NCBI RefSeq assembly: GCF_900114265.1
Contig: NZ_FPKV01000005.1
Location: 124,001-188,000, forward strand
Origin: Flaviramulus basaltis
GTDB taxonomy: Bacteria; Bacteroidota; Bacteroidia; Flavobacteriales; Flavobacteriaceae
Reading direction: 5' to 3'
DNA length: 64,000 nucleotides
The translations under genes and the position numbers were made by a program. Below the pieces are notes generated by a model, which was given only the letters and a program-made list of their open reading frames with translations, was not told the DNA's origin and did not search any database. This document shows, one piece after another, positions 27,240-36,676 of the stretch. Position 1 is the stretch's first letter, and every line of letters starts with the position of its first letter.

Positions 27240-27250
27240 ATTGTAAAAAA

Positions 27251-27281
27251 TTTGTTTATTTGTAAATAAGTTATAAATTTG
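27251..27281 (+). promoter_or_regulatory. Canonical Bacteroidota promoter of the M23 peptidase gene
   Basis: TTTG at 27251-27254 and TAAATTTG at 27274-27281 are separated by exactly 19 bases, the textbook arrangement. Transcription should start about 27288, 12 bases before the ATG at 27300. A minus-strand counterpart (TATATTTG read leftward at 27293-27300, with TTTG at 27319-27322, 18-base spacer) overlaps it and would serve the gene at 26013-27239. Confidence 0.75.
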
Positions 27282-27299
27282 TAAATAATACACAAATAT

Positions 27300-28112
27300 A
27301 TGAATTTTTTTGAATTACCAAATATTTTCCAGAAAATAAATTTAAGAACCGTTAATAAACTATTTGGGCTTCTTAGAAAAAAAGAGCTTAGATATGTCAT
27401 ATTTACCGTGCTAATTATTGGTGTTTATTTTTCTGATGGTTTTTTTTCTTTATCACATAAAAAGATTGAAAAGAAAGCAACTACTATGAACTTCTATAAT
27501 GAATCCTTAAAAATAAATGTTGAAAATCCTGTTCTTGACAGTGTTGTAAATGATAAGGAACGTGAACAACTACTGTATGCAATTGAAAATAGAATAGTTC
27601 AATTCCTTTACGAAATTCCAGATTATTCTTTAATGCCTTCCTTGGAAACCTATTTGAGATATAGCCCTAGGTTATTGGATGAAATTCCATCATGTGTGCC
27701 TTTGGAAAAAGGAAATTATGATTTACGGAGTCAATTTGGATATAGAATTCACCCAATATCTGGAGGAAAAAAGAAACATTTTGGTTTGGATTTTGCAGCC
27801 CCCAAGAATAAGCATGTTTTTGCAACCGCATCTGGTACTGTTGTCTCTATCTCTCATTCAGAAGTGGGGTATGGTACTCATATTATTATTAAACACAGGT
27901 TTGGCTTTCAAACGCTTTATGGGCACTTGACAAAAGTTCTTGTAAGTAAAGGTCAATTTGTAAAACAACACGAACTTATTGGAACTGTTGGGGCTTCCGG
28001 TGCTTCTACTGGTAACCATCTACATTATGAAGTTATTAAAAATGGGGTTAAGGTTGACCCCATACCATCTTTAAACCTTAAAAAGAATATCCTTAAAAAA
28101 CTTATTAATTAA
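27300..28112 (+). CDS. M23 (LytM) peptidoglycan endopeptidase
   Basis: A 270-aa protein with one N-terminal transmembrane segment (about 33-50) and a C-terminal M23 peptidase domain (about 135-265). Zinc ligands are visible: His160 and Asp164 in HFGLDFA, and His242 in HLHYE, with His240 also conserved. GYGTHIIIKHRFGFQTLYGHL is the usual core. Enzymes of this type open the cell wall for assembly of a mating channel. It is the first gene of the plus-strand block, transcribed away from the tra operon from a clear promoter. Confidence 0.9.
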   Translation: MNFFELPNIFQKINLRTVNKLFGLLRKKELRYVIFTVLIIGVYFSDGFFSLSHKKIEKKATTMNFYNESLKINVENPVLDSVVNDKEREQLLYAIENRIVQFLYEIPDYSLMPSLETYLRYSPRLLDEIPSCVPLEKGNYDLRSQFGYRIHPISGGKKKHFGLDFAAPKNKHVFATASGTVVSISHSEVGYGTHIIIKHRFGFQTLYGHLTKVLVSKGQFVKQHELIGTVGASGASTGNHLHYEVIKNGVKVDPIPSLNLKKNILKKLIN

Positions 28113-28125
28113 TTAATAATTCAAA

Positions 28126-28159
28126 TTCCTTAACAATTTAAATACTCACAAAAATGGAA
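28126..28159 (+). repeat. 34-base leader copy B (inverted partner at 25879-25912)
   Basis: It begins TTCCTTAACAATTTAAATAC and ends with the start codon ATGGAA of the gene at 28154. It is identical to the leader of the gene at 25063-25884 read on minus, although the two proteins are not alike beyond the first two codons. Confidence 0.9.
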
Positions 28160-29434
28160 CAGGCAGAAGAAAAAAAAGAACTCACTTTAGTTCAAAAACT
28201 AAGAAAAATTTATGCTCAACTAAAAGTCTTCAAATCAAAAATGGTAAATGAAGATTTTCGGCAATTTAGGACTTTAGAATATGGAAAAGTCGAGCCCGAA
28301 GAAGTAACCGATATTCAGAGGCTTAAATATCTCAGGAATTTAAACCTCGCTGAAAAGGGCTATATTAATACCGATGTCGCCAAATTGATTGATTACTATC
28401 AGAAGAGGGAGGAACTCATAAAACTGGATATAGAGATTCTTCCAGTAGGACATATAAAGTTTAAAGAGGAAGGAATATTTAAGTCGATGATACATTTAGG
28501 ATTTAGTGAAAAACTAAACGGTTATAAAGTTGCGTATAACGGCCATGACAATATCTTGATATGGAAACCATTAGATGAGTCAAAATTGACTCGAATTATC
28601 TCGCAATTACATCCTAAAAAAGGAAATACAATACAATTCGAACACTCTTTTTTTCATAATGACATCAAAAAAACTTTTCCAAAAAATTGGGAAAGTGTTG
28701 CCAAAAAATATAACGAAATCATTCATAAATCTTTTAAATCCAACAAATATTTTGAAAATGGAATTATAAAATTAAACTTGGATATATTAAAAAACCTATC
28801 GGAAAATGAGGGACAAACTTTTCTTTTCCCCCTTCCATATAGAGGGCATCAAATATTCAAATTGACAGAAGCTAACGATCAATATTTGGTTTTCCAATCC
28901 TTTCTGGAAACTACCCCAACTCCTAATACTTTTTATTTTTCCCATGATGATATTAAAAAAATATGCCTTGATGCTAAAATTCAAACAATGGCAAAGCTAA
29001 AGCACAGTCTGCTACTTGGCGTTGAAAATGGTCAATTATTTATTGGAACAAAACATGATAAAGCTAACCAATCAATTGTTTGGAACACCTTTAAAGACAC
29101 CTTAGTTAATCCGGAGTTTAGTAGCATTATTAAGCATTATTTGGCTAAAGAAGTGATATCGAAAAAAAACTTTTTGATTGAGGATGGAGCTATTGAACTT
29201 AAACACGAAAAATTAATAGGGCATTTAAAAAAACATTTTAAAACAAATCAATGGCATTATGCCGATTGTATGGAAGGAGAGAAAAATCTTAATTTTAAAC
29301 CCATAGGGAATAACATCGAAAACTATATCAAAAAAGCTTTTCCAAGTAATACCAACCTAGATCGTATCATGGGAATGATAAATAAAGATGCTATAAAAAA
29401 TTCAGAGAAGAAGATAAACGAAATCAAAATTTGA
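28154..29434 (+). CDS. Unknown ICE protein
   Basis: A 426-aa protein that I do not recognise. It is rich in Lys and Asn and mixes helical (first 90 residues, predicted) with strand-rich regions; no transmembrane segment or catalytic motif is obvious. It follows the peptidase gene by 41 bp and precedes a 94-aa gene by 10 bp, on the way to the methylase-helicase gene, so an operon of DNA-processing or anti-restriction genes is likely. Its leader is shared with the divergent gene at 25063. Confidence 0.65.
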   Translation: MEQAEEKKELTLVQKLRKIYAQLKVFKSKMVNEDFRQFRTLEYGKVEPEEVTDIQRLKYLRNLNLAEKGYINTDVAKLIDYYQKREELIKLDIEILPVGHIKFKEEGIFKSMIHLGFSEKLNGYKVAYNGHDNILIWKPLDESKLTRIISQLHPKKGNTIQFEHSFFHNDIKKTFPKNWESVAKKYNEIIHKSFKSNKYFENGIIKLNLDILKNLSENEGQTFLFPLPYRGHQIFKLTEANDQYLVFQSFLETTPTPNTFYFSHDDIKKICLDAKIQTMAKLKHSLLLGVENGQLFIGTKHDKANQSIVWNTFKDTLVNPEFSSIIKHYLAKEVISKKNFLIEDGAIELKHEKLIGHLKKHFKTNQWHYADCMEGEKNLNFKPIGNNIENYIKKAFPSNTNLDRIMGMINKDAIKNSEKKINEIKI

Positions 29435-29444
29435 ACAATATAAT

Positions 29445-29729
29445 ATGATATTCATTATAACCATAACCGACCCAAACGAAAACATAATTTTTAAGGACTT
29501 GTTTCTCATGGACAGCGAATTGGAAGTTAACACAAAGTTTCAGTTTCTTGAAGAAACTGAACAACCTGATGAAACACTTCCAGAATTTCATTTGGAAATA
29601 AAAACTATTAGAGAAAAGTTAATCAAGGCTTCAACAAGCTCAATAACCACCATACAAAATTATAAAGAAAAAATATATGATTTAATAATCGAAAAGCTGA
29701 AAGAAAATCAGCAACAAAACACGCATTGA
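29445..29729 (+). CDS. Small acidic protein of unknown function
   Basis: A 94-aa acidic protein with an N-terminal strand (MIFIITITDP) and a predicted C-terminal helix. No family recognised. It lies between the 426-aa protein and the methylase-helicase on the same strand. The last codons (AAC ACG CAT TGA) recur in the leader region at 25941-25952 on the other strand. Confidence 0.6.
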   Translation: MIFIITITDPNENIIFKDLFLMDSELEVNTKFQFLEETEQPDETLPEFHLEIKTIREKLIKASTSSITTIQNYKEKIYDLIIEKLKENQQQNTH

Positions 29730-29761
29730 TACTATAATGCGATTCCTTAACTCAATGATTT

Positions 29762-32700
29762 ATGAAATACTCAAAAAAAAAATATCTGGACTATATGGTT
29801 CGGACGGTTAACGCATTAGGTGACTCTGAAAATTCAATCCACACTTTTATTAACAATCCTGGTTTTGGAAATATTTTTGATATACTCAAAAATGAGAAGT
29901 ATAGTCAAGAATTTTTAAACTCATTAATAGCATATGTCGGAGAAGATTATTCTCAAACTATTATTGATAGTCTAAAAAAGGGTTCCTTAAATTCATTTTT
30001 CACCCCTACTCCTATCATTAGAGCAATTTCAGATTACTTGATTGCTATTCCCGATTTTTTACCAAAAACCATCCTAGAACCAAGTGCGGGAAATGGATTG
30101 ATTATACGGCAATTGCTACGCCAGTTTCCAAAAGCCAATGTTACTGCTTTTGAAAAAGAAATTTTGACAGCAAGAATTCTCGAACACAACTTCAAGAATA
30201 TTAGTAATGTGCAGGTCTTTGGTATTCCATTTGAGAGCATTAATGATACCAATGCAGCCAAAAACTATGATTTGGTTATAAGTAATATTCCCTTTGGAGC
30301 AAACAAAGTCTTTGACTCTGATTTACTTAATCATCCTTTACGTAGTGACCTTACAAAGAATATTCATAGTTATTTCATTTACAAGAGTCTTAGTTTAGTT
30401 AAACCAAGTGGACTTGCAGTTTTAATTTGTACTAAAAATTTCCTTGACAGAGAAAAATATAGCCAAATTCGAGAACATGTATTAAGAGGCAACAATTTTC
30501 TAGGAGCAGTAAGATTACCCAACAACGCCTTTGAACAAGAAAACACTTCCGTAGTAACGGACATTCTGGTTTTTCAGAATAGTAAAACACTTCAGCCAAC
30601 AAAGGAACAACAGGAAATAAACAATCTCTTTAAGAAATCGGTCAAAATCAACTTGGAAGAGAACGAAGTTCAATTTAGTGCTTATTTCGATGCTCACCCC
30701 GAATACGTTTTAGGGGAACTGAAACCGGGGGGATTATATAATAATTCAGATTACACAGTAGTAAACGCATACAATATTGACACCCTTGAACCTACTATTA
30801 AAAGTTCGCTAAACAAATTTAAGCCTTCATCGGTAAAAGTAAAGGAGATAATACTCGAACAAAAAAAAACTAAGAACAAAAACACGGAGAAACCCACTCA
30901 AATTTATAATGGCAATTTAAAGTCTGGAAATCTAATTATAGTCAATCAAAAAATTGCGAAGATTACAGATTCAGGACATTACTATTATTTGAAAACCAAG
31001 CCACAGCAATTTGAAAAACTAACCAAGATAATTTCACTTAGGGATATGTATTTGAAATTATTAAATCCAGAAGTCATTGATGGACAAAAAATATTGAATG
31101 ACCTCAATTATGAATATGACGTGTTCAACTTCCAATTTGGAAACTTAAATACTGAACCAAATTATCATTTGGTCACTTTGGATTTTCAAGGGCCCTTAAT
31201 TCTTGCATTAGAAAGTCCGAAAAATGGTGTCTTCGAGAAAAGTCAATTTCTTATTGAACCATGGAAATACAAGGAAGAAAAAAAAGAGATTCTATCTCTA
31301 CAGGATGCCATTTATTATTCTTTAAATAAATATAATCAAATAAATATTGAAGATATTTCTAAGGTTTCTGGTAAAACTTCTGATGAAGTAATCAGAGAGT
31401 CCTTGACCAAGGGTTTATTGTTTGTTAATCCATCAAATAATGGAACTAAACTTGACCCCAAATATATATTTCTATCTGGTAATATTTCGGAAAAGATTAA
31501 ATGGTACCACAAGAAAAGATTCGGGGAATTTCAATCCTATATAGATAAAGACCTTGTTTCAAAGTCCATCTTGGAATTGGAAAAAATCAAACCACCAATT
31601 ACACCTTTTGAAGATTTAGATATAAAACTCCATGAACCCTGGTTTCCCATAGAAATAACACAATCATTCATTTTTGATGAATATGGTACCATAGCACGTG
31701 TGAACTATAATGAGAGTACATCCAAATACATGGTAAAAATTGAAAAGAATGACTATACAAGTATTAAAAAATTTAATGTACGCTCCGAACACCGATACTA
31801 TGGTTTTAAGGATATTTTGGAAGGCGCTTTAAACTCCACGATACCTTATATTACAAAAGGTTCTAAAGATTATAAAAGAATAGACAGGGCCAAAATGCAG
31901 GAAGTAAAAATAAAATTTGAACTTCTTTATAAAGAATTTAATGATTATGTTCTAAAAAACAGTGAATTAAAAAAATCATTGGAACTTCAGTTCTATTCAA
32001 TTTATGATGCTAAGATAATGCCTAAATATGATGGAAGTTATTTGAAATTTAATGGACTACAACATTTCAAACCATACCAGAGTCAAATGGATACTGTTGC
32101 TGGTATTGTAATTAATCAAGGCCTCTTGGTCAATAAGGAAGTTGGATTTGGAAAAACATTGGATATGGCACTTGCGGCAGTAAAAATGAAGGAACTGAAT
32201 TTATCTGGAAAAACGTTGATAACTGGTTTAAAATCTACCTTAATACAATTGGAAAAAGAATTCCTGAATGCCTTTCCAACAATGAGACTATTGGTTGCAA
32301 ATGACAAAGAAATTAATGGCCTCCAAAAGAGAAATGCCTTTTTTGCAAAAATAGTCACTCAGCAACCAGATGTGGTGCTAATGAGCCATGACACTTTTAA
32401 ATTCATACCTCAATCACCCGAAGTCATAAAAGATGTTATACAAGAGGAATTAGATAATTTAGAAAAAGACCTAAGTGTAATTTATAAGAACAAATACGAT
32501 ATCAACAAGCGGGTGCTAAAGGGGTTGGAAATTAGAAAGGAAAACCTTTCAGCACAACTCCAAAGCACTTATCACCAAATTGAAAAAGGCAAAACAAACC
32601 TACTTACGTTTGACCAAATGGGATTTGAGCATATTATGGTTGATGAATCCCATAAGTTTAAAAACTTGATGTACACCACACGTCATTCTAGAGTAGCGGG

Positions 32701-34618
32701 TTTGAATACCAGCAAAGGGTCAGAAAGGAGTAAAAACCTTTATGTTGCCATCAAAACATTGCAAAAAAAGAAAGGGCGAGATTTTCAAGCAACATTCTTG
32801 TCTGGAACTCCTATTTCCAATTCAATTACAGAAGTGTATGTATTATTTAAATACTTAATACCAAATAGGTTAAAGGAGATGCATATTTCTTCTTTTGACC
32901 AATGGGCTCAGGTATTTGCCAATAAATCCTACGAATTTGAGCCAACGGTATCAGGGGACTATAAAGTACGTGAAAGATTTCGTTCCTTCAAAAAAATGAA
33001 ACTCCTGTCTTCATTGTATAATGAAATTTCAATTATTGTCAATTCAAAGACCCACCAAATTGATAGACCCAAACTAAAAATTGATGTTCATACCCTTAAG
33101 CCAACCCAAGGACAATTGGAATATTTTGAAGAAATAAAATCCTTTCTTAAAACAGGGAACAGTGATTATTTGTATGGAAATAAATCCTATTCCGAAGATC
33201 AAAAAAGTGCATTGTCATTAATTGCATTACATCATATGCGGCATGCTTCTATTGACCCTAGGCTATTAAATCCTGACCTAGAAGATATTGGAGAAACTAA
33301 ACTCAGAATAATTGCTACCGAAGTTTATAATACATATAAGGAAAGTAACAATTTTAAGGGAACACAAGCAGTTTTTTCCGATTTGGGAACACCCAAAGAC
33401 TCCTTTAATGTGTATTCTGCAATCAAACGAATGTTGATTGAGGAATTTGATGTGCCTCACGAAGAAATTGTGTTCATCCATGATTTTAAAACTGATACAA
33501 AAAGATTGGAGTGTTTTAAAAAATTCAATTCGGGAAAGTATAGAATCATCATTGGTTCAACTGAAAAATTAGGCACGGGTACCAATATACAAGAAAGATT
33601 AATTAGAATTCATCATGTGGATATACCGCATCGCCCTACTGATGTTGACCAGCGTAATGGTAGAGGTGGAAGGAAAGGAAACATTGGGGCTAAACAATAT
33701 TGGAACAATAGAGTGATAGTTTCATTTTATATCGTTGAAAACAGCACTGATGGCCTCATGCTTAATAATGTCAATACCAAAAAGAATTTTATAGAACAAA
33801 TTACAAATGGAACCATTCAATTTAACAAGCTTGATATAGGGGCAGTAGACGATAATGGCTCAATTGATTATAAAACCTTGCTTGCAGTTGCAAAAAACGA
33901 CCCTCTATTTTTAGAGAAAGAAACTTTGGGAAGGAAATTAGAAGAACTGCTATTGGAACAATCTATTTTCAAAAAAAATAGATTGGAAGCAGAAAACAAC
34001 ATACAATACTATACCAGAGAATTATCCGAGGCATCTAAAAACCTTGAAAAATTAAAATTGGATTTGCCATTGTGGAATCAAATACAGAATATAGAAACCT
34101 ATTACAACGCTATTAAAAAGGTACTGAAACTACCTTTGGATACTAAAGAAACCGATATTGGGCAAGCCATCATTAATATTGCAGAAAAATATAAATCACA
34201 AAATTCAGAACATGCCCTACTAACGATGAATACTGCTACATTATGTATTAATGTAGAAGATAAATTAAATCACTCACTCTATGTTAAAACCCAAAATACC
34301 ACTTATGGATATGGGTTTAAGAGAGTGGTTACCAACTTAAAAAGTATGGCCGATTATATGTACAATGCATTATCCAAAATTCCCAAATCAATTGAAAAAC
34401 AAATTGATTGGAAATTGGAATATGAAAAAAACATCAAGGCCAATCAAAAAGTATTGGATTTGGATTTTGATAAGATTGATGATTTACTTAGCATAGAAAG
34501 CAGAATGGTAAAGATAAGTTTGGATTTGGATAATAAGTTTGACCCTAGCCCCACAGAAGAAGAAAAAACAAATTCAAAAACTTTACCAAAAGTATTATTA
34601 AATAAAAACTCATTGTAG
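29762..34618 (+). CDS. Methyltransferase-helicase fusion (DarB/BmhA-like)
   Basis: The 1618-aa protein joins an adenine-N6 DNA methyltransferase and an SNF2-type helicase. The methyltransferase has motif I LEPSAGNGLI (about 105-114) and the catalytic NIPFG (175-179, variant of NPPF). The helicase has a P-loop (VGFGKT, about 793-798), DESH (961-964), SGTPISN (motif III) and TGTNIQER...DQRNGRGGRKG (motifs V-VI). Such fusions are carried by ICEs and by phage P1 (DarB), where they protect incoming DNA from restriction; here protection of transferred DNA is likely. It is preceded by TTCCTTAACTCA 8 bases before the ATG. The C-terminal 250 residues are helical and unassigned. Confidence 0.88.
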   Translation: MKYSKKKYLDYMVRTVNALGDSENSIHTFINNPGFGNIFDILKNEKYSQEFLNSLIAYVGEDYSQTIIDSLKKGSLNSFFTPTPIIRAISDYLIAIPDFLPKTILEPSAGNGLIIRQLLRQFPKANVTAFEKEILTARILEHNFKNISNVQVFGIPFESINDTNAAKNYDLVISNIPFGANKVFDSDLLNHPLRSDLTKNIHSYFIYKSLSLVKPSGLAVLICTKNFLDREKYSQIREHVLRGNNFLGAVRLPNNAFEQENTSVVTDILVFQNSKTLQPTKEQQEINNLFKKSVKINLEENEVQFSAYFDAHPEYVLGELKPGGLYNNSDYTVVNAYNIDTLEPTIKSSLNKFKPSSVKVKEIILEQKKTKNKNTEKPTQIYNGNLKSGNLIIVNQKIAKITDSGHYYYLKTKPQQFEKLTKIISLRDMYLKLLNPEVIDGQKILNDLNYEYDVFNFQFGNLNTEPNYHLVTLDFQGPLILALESPKNGVFEKSQFLIEPWKYKEEKKEILSLQDAIYYSLNKYNQINIEDISKVSGKTSDEVIRESLTKGLLFVNPSNNGTKLDPKYIFLSGNISEKIKWYHKKRFGEFQSYIDKDLVSKSILELEKIKPPITPFEDLDIKLHEPWFPIEITQSFIFDEYGTIARVNYNESTSKYMVKIEKNDYTSIKKFNVRSEHRYYGFKDILEGALNSTIPYITKGSKDYKRIDRAKMQEVKIKFELLYKEFNDYVLKNSELKKSLELQFYSIYDAKIMPKYDGSYLKFNGLQHFKPYQSQMDTVAGIVINQGLLVNKEVGFGKTLDMALAAVKMKELNLSGKTLITGLKSTLIQLEKEFLNAFPTMRLLVANDKEINGLQKRNAFFAKIVTQQPDVVLMSHDTFKFIPQSPEVIKDVIQEELDNLEKDLSVIYKNKYDINKRVLKGLEIRKENLSAQLQSTYHQIEKGKTNLLTFDQMGFEHIMVDESHKFKNLMYTTRHSRVAGLNTSKGSERSKNLYVAIKTLQKKKGRDFQATFLSGTPISNSITEVYVLFKYLIPNRLKEMHISSFDQWAQVFANKSYEFEPTVSGDYKVRERFRSFKKMKLLSSLYNEISIIVNSKTHQIDRPKLKIDVHTLKPTQGQLEYFEEIKSFLKTGNSDYLYGNKSYSEDQKSALSLIALHHMRHASIDPRLLNPDLEDIGETKLRIIATEVYNTYKESNNFKGTQAVFSDLGTPKDSFNVYSAIKRMLIEEFDVPHEEIVFIHDFKTDTKRLECFKKFNSGKYRIIIGSTEKLGTGTNIQERLIRIHHVDIPHRPTDVDQRNGRGGRKGNIGAKQYWNNRVIVSFYIVENSTDGLMLNNVNTKKNFIEQITNGTIQFNKLDIGAVDDNGSIDYKTLLAVAKNDPLFLEKETLGRKLEELLLEQSIFKKNRLEAENNIQYYTRELSEASKNLEKLKLDLPLWNQIQNIETYYNAIKKVLKLPLDTKETDIGQAIINIAEKYKSQNSEHALLTMNTATLCINVEDKLNHSLYVKTQNTTYGYGFKRVVTNLKSMADYMYNALSKIPKSIEKQIDWKLEYEKNIKANQKVLDLDFDKIDDLLSIESRMVKISLDLDNKFDPSPTEEEKTNSKTLPKVLLNKNSL

Positions 34619-34708
34619 ACTAAATAAGTAACCCTAAGTAATTACTTGTAAACATAAATTAAATGAAATTTCCTTGTTTCGGATTAGAACAAATCAACTT
34701 CCAATTTA

Positions 34709-34730
34709 GCACCCTAGCGGGTGCTTTTTT
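34709..34730 (+). terminator. Rho-independent terminator after the methylase-helicase
   Basis: GCACCC (34709-34714) and GGGTGC (34719-34724) enclose TAGC and are followed by six T. It ends the block started at the M23 gene and separates it from the PRTRC cassette. Confidence 0.88.
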
Positions 34731-34848
34731 GTGGAAAGGGAGAAAGAAGAAAAGGGTGGAAATTCCATTGGTTTTACCTGTATTTCTTGCTGTTTGATTG
34801 TATATTTATTATAGTTAAGTCATTGTTTAACAGATAAATACAATTAAT

Positions 34849-35349
34849 ATGAATCAATTTTTCGCATCCCTAAAAAAGACAGGGATACAACAATTAGGAA
34901 TGAGTATCACTTTTGAAAACGAAATGGTTTCCGTTTCAATTCTACCCAATTCCAAGGAAAATAAGTTAAAATCCATGAAACCGCTTGTCCTAAGTGCAAG
35001 CATTGAAGAAATGGATGAGAAATTCTTTGAAACAATACAAAAGCCATTGGAGAAGACAAGGAAGGCGTTTGATAATGTAGAATCTTACCAAGCATCACTC
35101 AAAACCAAAGCTTCCGTTAGCAAAAAGGAAGGTGCTAAAAAGCCAAAGGATTCCATTTCTAAGAAGCACACAGAATTGCAAACTTTTATAAAGGGGAAGA
35201 ATTTTAACGCTTTAAAAGACCATGAAAAAGCAACGCAAATGGCTAAGGGCATTTTAGCCTTGAACCCCGAACACAAGGAAGCCCAAAAAATAGTGGAACA
35301 AATGGCGCAATACGAATCACAAAATTTATTTCAAGATGCAAGTAACTAG
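34849..35349 (+). CDS. PRTRC system protein E
   Basis: A 166-aa protein of the PRTRC (ParB-related, ThiF-related cassette) family. The N-terminal half starts NQFFASLKKTGIQQLGMSITFENEMVSVSILP and the central part has a Lys/Ser-rich stretch (about 90-115), followed by a short helical end. In known cassettes protein E stands next to C, B and ThiF, as here. Its role is not established. Its end overlaps the next gene by 14 bp. Confidence 0.82.
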   Translation: MNQFFASLKKTGIQQLGMSITFENEMVSVSILPNSKENKLKSMKPLVLSASIEEMDEKFFETIQKPLEKTRKAFDNVESYQASLKTKASVSKKEGAKKPKDSISKKHTELQTFIKGKNFNALKDHEKATQMAKGILALNPEHKEAQKIVEQMAQYESQNLFQDASN

Positions 35350-35554
35350 TATAACAAGAAAGTTTGTCCTTTTAACAGGCAATAAGGAGAAAGTGGAATT
35401 GGAAGATATGAACCCAGATTTGGGTAACGAGCAAATAATGGAACATTACTCCATGATTTACCCCGAACTGACCAATGCGAATGTTTTGGATAAAGGCATC
35501 ATTGATGGCTTTCATGAAATCCATTTTCAATCCATTGCAGGAACAAAAGGCTAA
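35336..35554 (+). CDS. PRTRC system protein C (ubiquitin-like fold)
   Basis: A 72-aa protein that matches PRTRC protein C. Family comparison assigns it a beta-grasp (ubiquitin-like) fold, the presumed modifier of the cassette. The protein ends in AGTKG, so the last residue is glycine, as expected for a ubiquitin-like tail activated by a ThiF/E1 enzyme, though the usual GG pair is not present. It overlaps protein E by 14 bp and is encoded upstream of the E2-like and E1-like genes. Confidence 0.82.
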   Translation: MQVTSITRKFVLLTGNKEKVELEDMNPDLGNEQIMEHYSMIYPELTNANVLDKGIIDGFHEIHFQSIAGTKG

Positions 35555-35590
35555 TAGAATGAATGTAGATGAATTTTTAAACACAGGAAA

Positions 35591-36676
35591 ATGCAAAGCG
35601 AAACCCAAAATAATCACTTCAAAGAACTTGGTTCAATTTCACAACATACTTTTCAAGGCAATTCAGCAAGAAAGTTACCGAAACGGAACAAAAAGAATGA
35701 AAGTGCTGAACAGAAAAACAAGCTGTTTTCTAACCTAGCAGTACAACCAATCCTTGCCGAACCCATATTCGATGAATTCACCGAGCATGAGTTTCGGGAA
35801 CTGTCAAGACTGATGGTGAATGCTACACGAAATTTAACAGGCAGTATAGACACTTGGAAGTTCAGCAAAAAAGATAGTCTGCAAGATGTAATCCTAAGGT
35901 GTGGCAATAGGTTAAGGGATAGGGCGCAAGTAGACCATATTGATGTTTTACACAATGATGGGGAGCGTTTAAAGCTTGGATTAAAGCGATTTATTGGTAG
36001 CAGGGAAAAGGTGTATATCATTTACCTAAAGCCAATTTTAGCGATGAAAAACAAAAATAGACTGTTGTACAATGTGCTTCTTTCCTTTGTAAAAAGCCTT
36101 CCTTTTGATTCCATTTTCGATACGGACGAGGACGAGAATACAAACGGAGGTGTCATCGATTGGATTTGGTCATGTCTATTGGGTGAATTAGAATCCTGCA
36201 AAGCATATGATTCAGACGAAGAGTATGCGGAAAGATTGGAAGGTTCTGTGAATTTCTCCACTCGGCACAAAACTGTTTACAGAAAGTTCAAAGCTAAGGA
36301 TTGGAAACCCCAATTGGAGAAATACTGCCCGAAAAAGAAAATATATAAGGAAATCAAGGAATTATTATTGACAGCGGAAAAGGTAGATTTTAACACGCCG
36401 TTCAGAGTTACGGTCAGTGATGATTCTGAATGTGACATGGAGCATTACCAAACTTTTTTAATAGCTGATTATGACGAAAGCGATTTTATATCCACATATA
36501 TCGATATGCTCAATGCAAATGCGAATGAATATGATATGCTTTCTGCTTACACATATGCCATTGTAGAGGATGGAAATGTTGAAAAATTTGAAGAAAATAT
36601 TACTCAAGAACTGATAAAGGTCGAGGATTTCATTTGTAACCTAAACAACCTTTTAGATAAGATTTATTATGGATAA
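35591..36676 (+). CDS. PRTRC-associated protein of unknown function
   Basis: A 361-aa protein between PRTRC C and B. It has a basic N-terminus (KLPKRNKKNESAEQKNK) and a central region with LRCGNRLRDRAQVDHIDVLHNDGERLKLGLKRFIGSREKVYIIYLKP. I do not recognise a family. The DxD/E-rich segments and its place in the cassette suggest a PRTRC F counterpart, but this is a guess. It overlaps the next gene by 8 bp, so the cassette is translationally coupled. Confidence 0.6.
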   Translation: MQSETQNNHFKELGSISQHTFQGNSARKLPKRNKKNESAEQKNKLFSNLAVQPILAEPIFDEFTEHEFRELSRLMVNATRNLTGSIDTWKFSKKDSLQDVILRCGNRLRDRAQVDHIDVLHNDGERLKLGLKRFIGSREKVYIIYLKPILAMKNKNRLLYNVLLSFVKSLPFDSIFDTDEDENTNGGVIDWIWSCLLGELESCKAYDSDEEYAERLEGSVNFSTRHKTVYRKFKAKDWKPQLEKYCPKKKIYKEIKELLLTAEKVDFNTPFRVTVSDDSECDMEHYQTFLIADYDESDFISTYIDMLNANANEYDMLSAYTYAIVEDGNVEKFEENITQELIKVEDFICNLNNLLDKIYYG

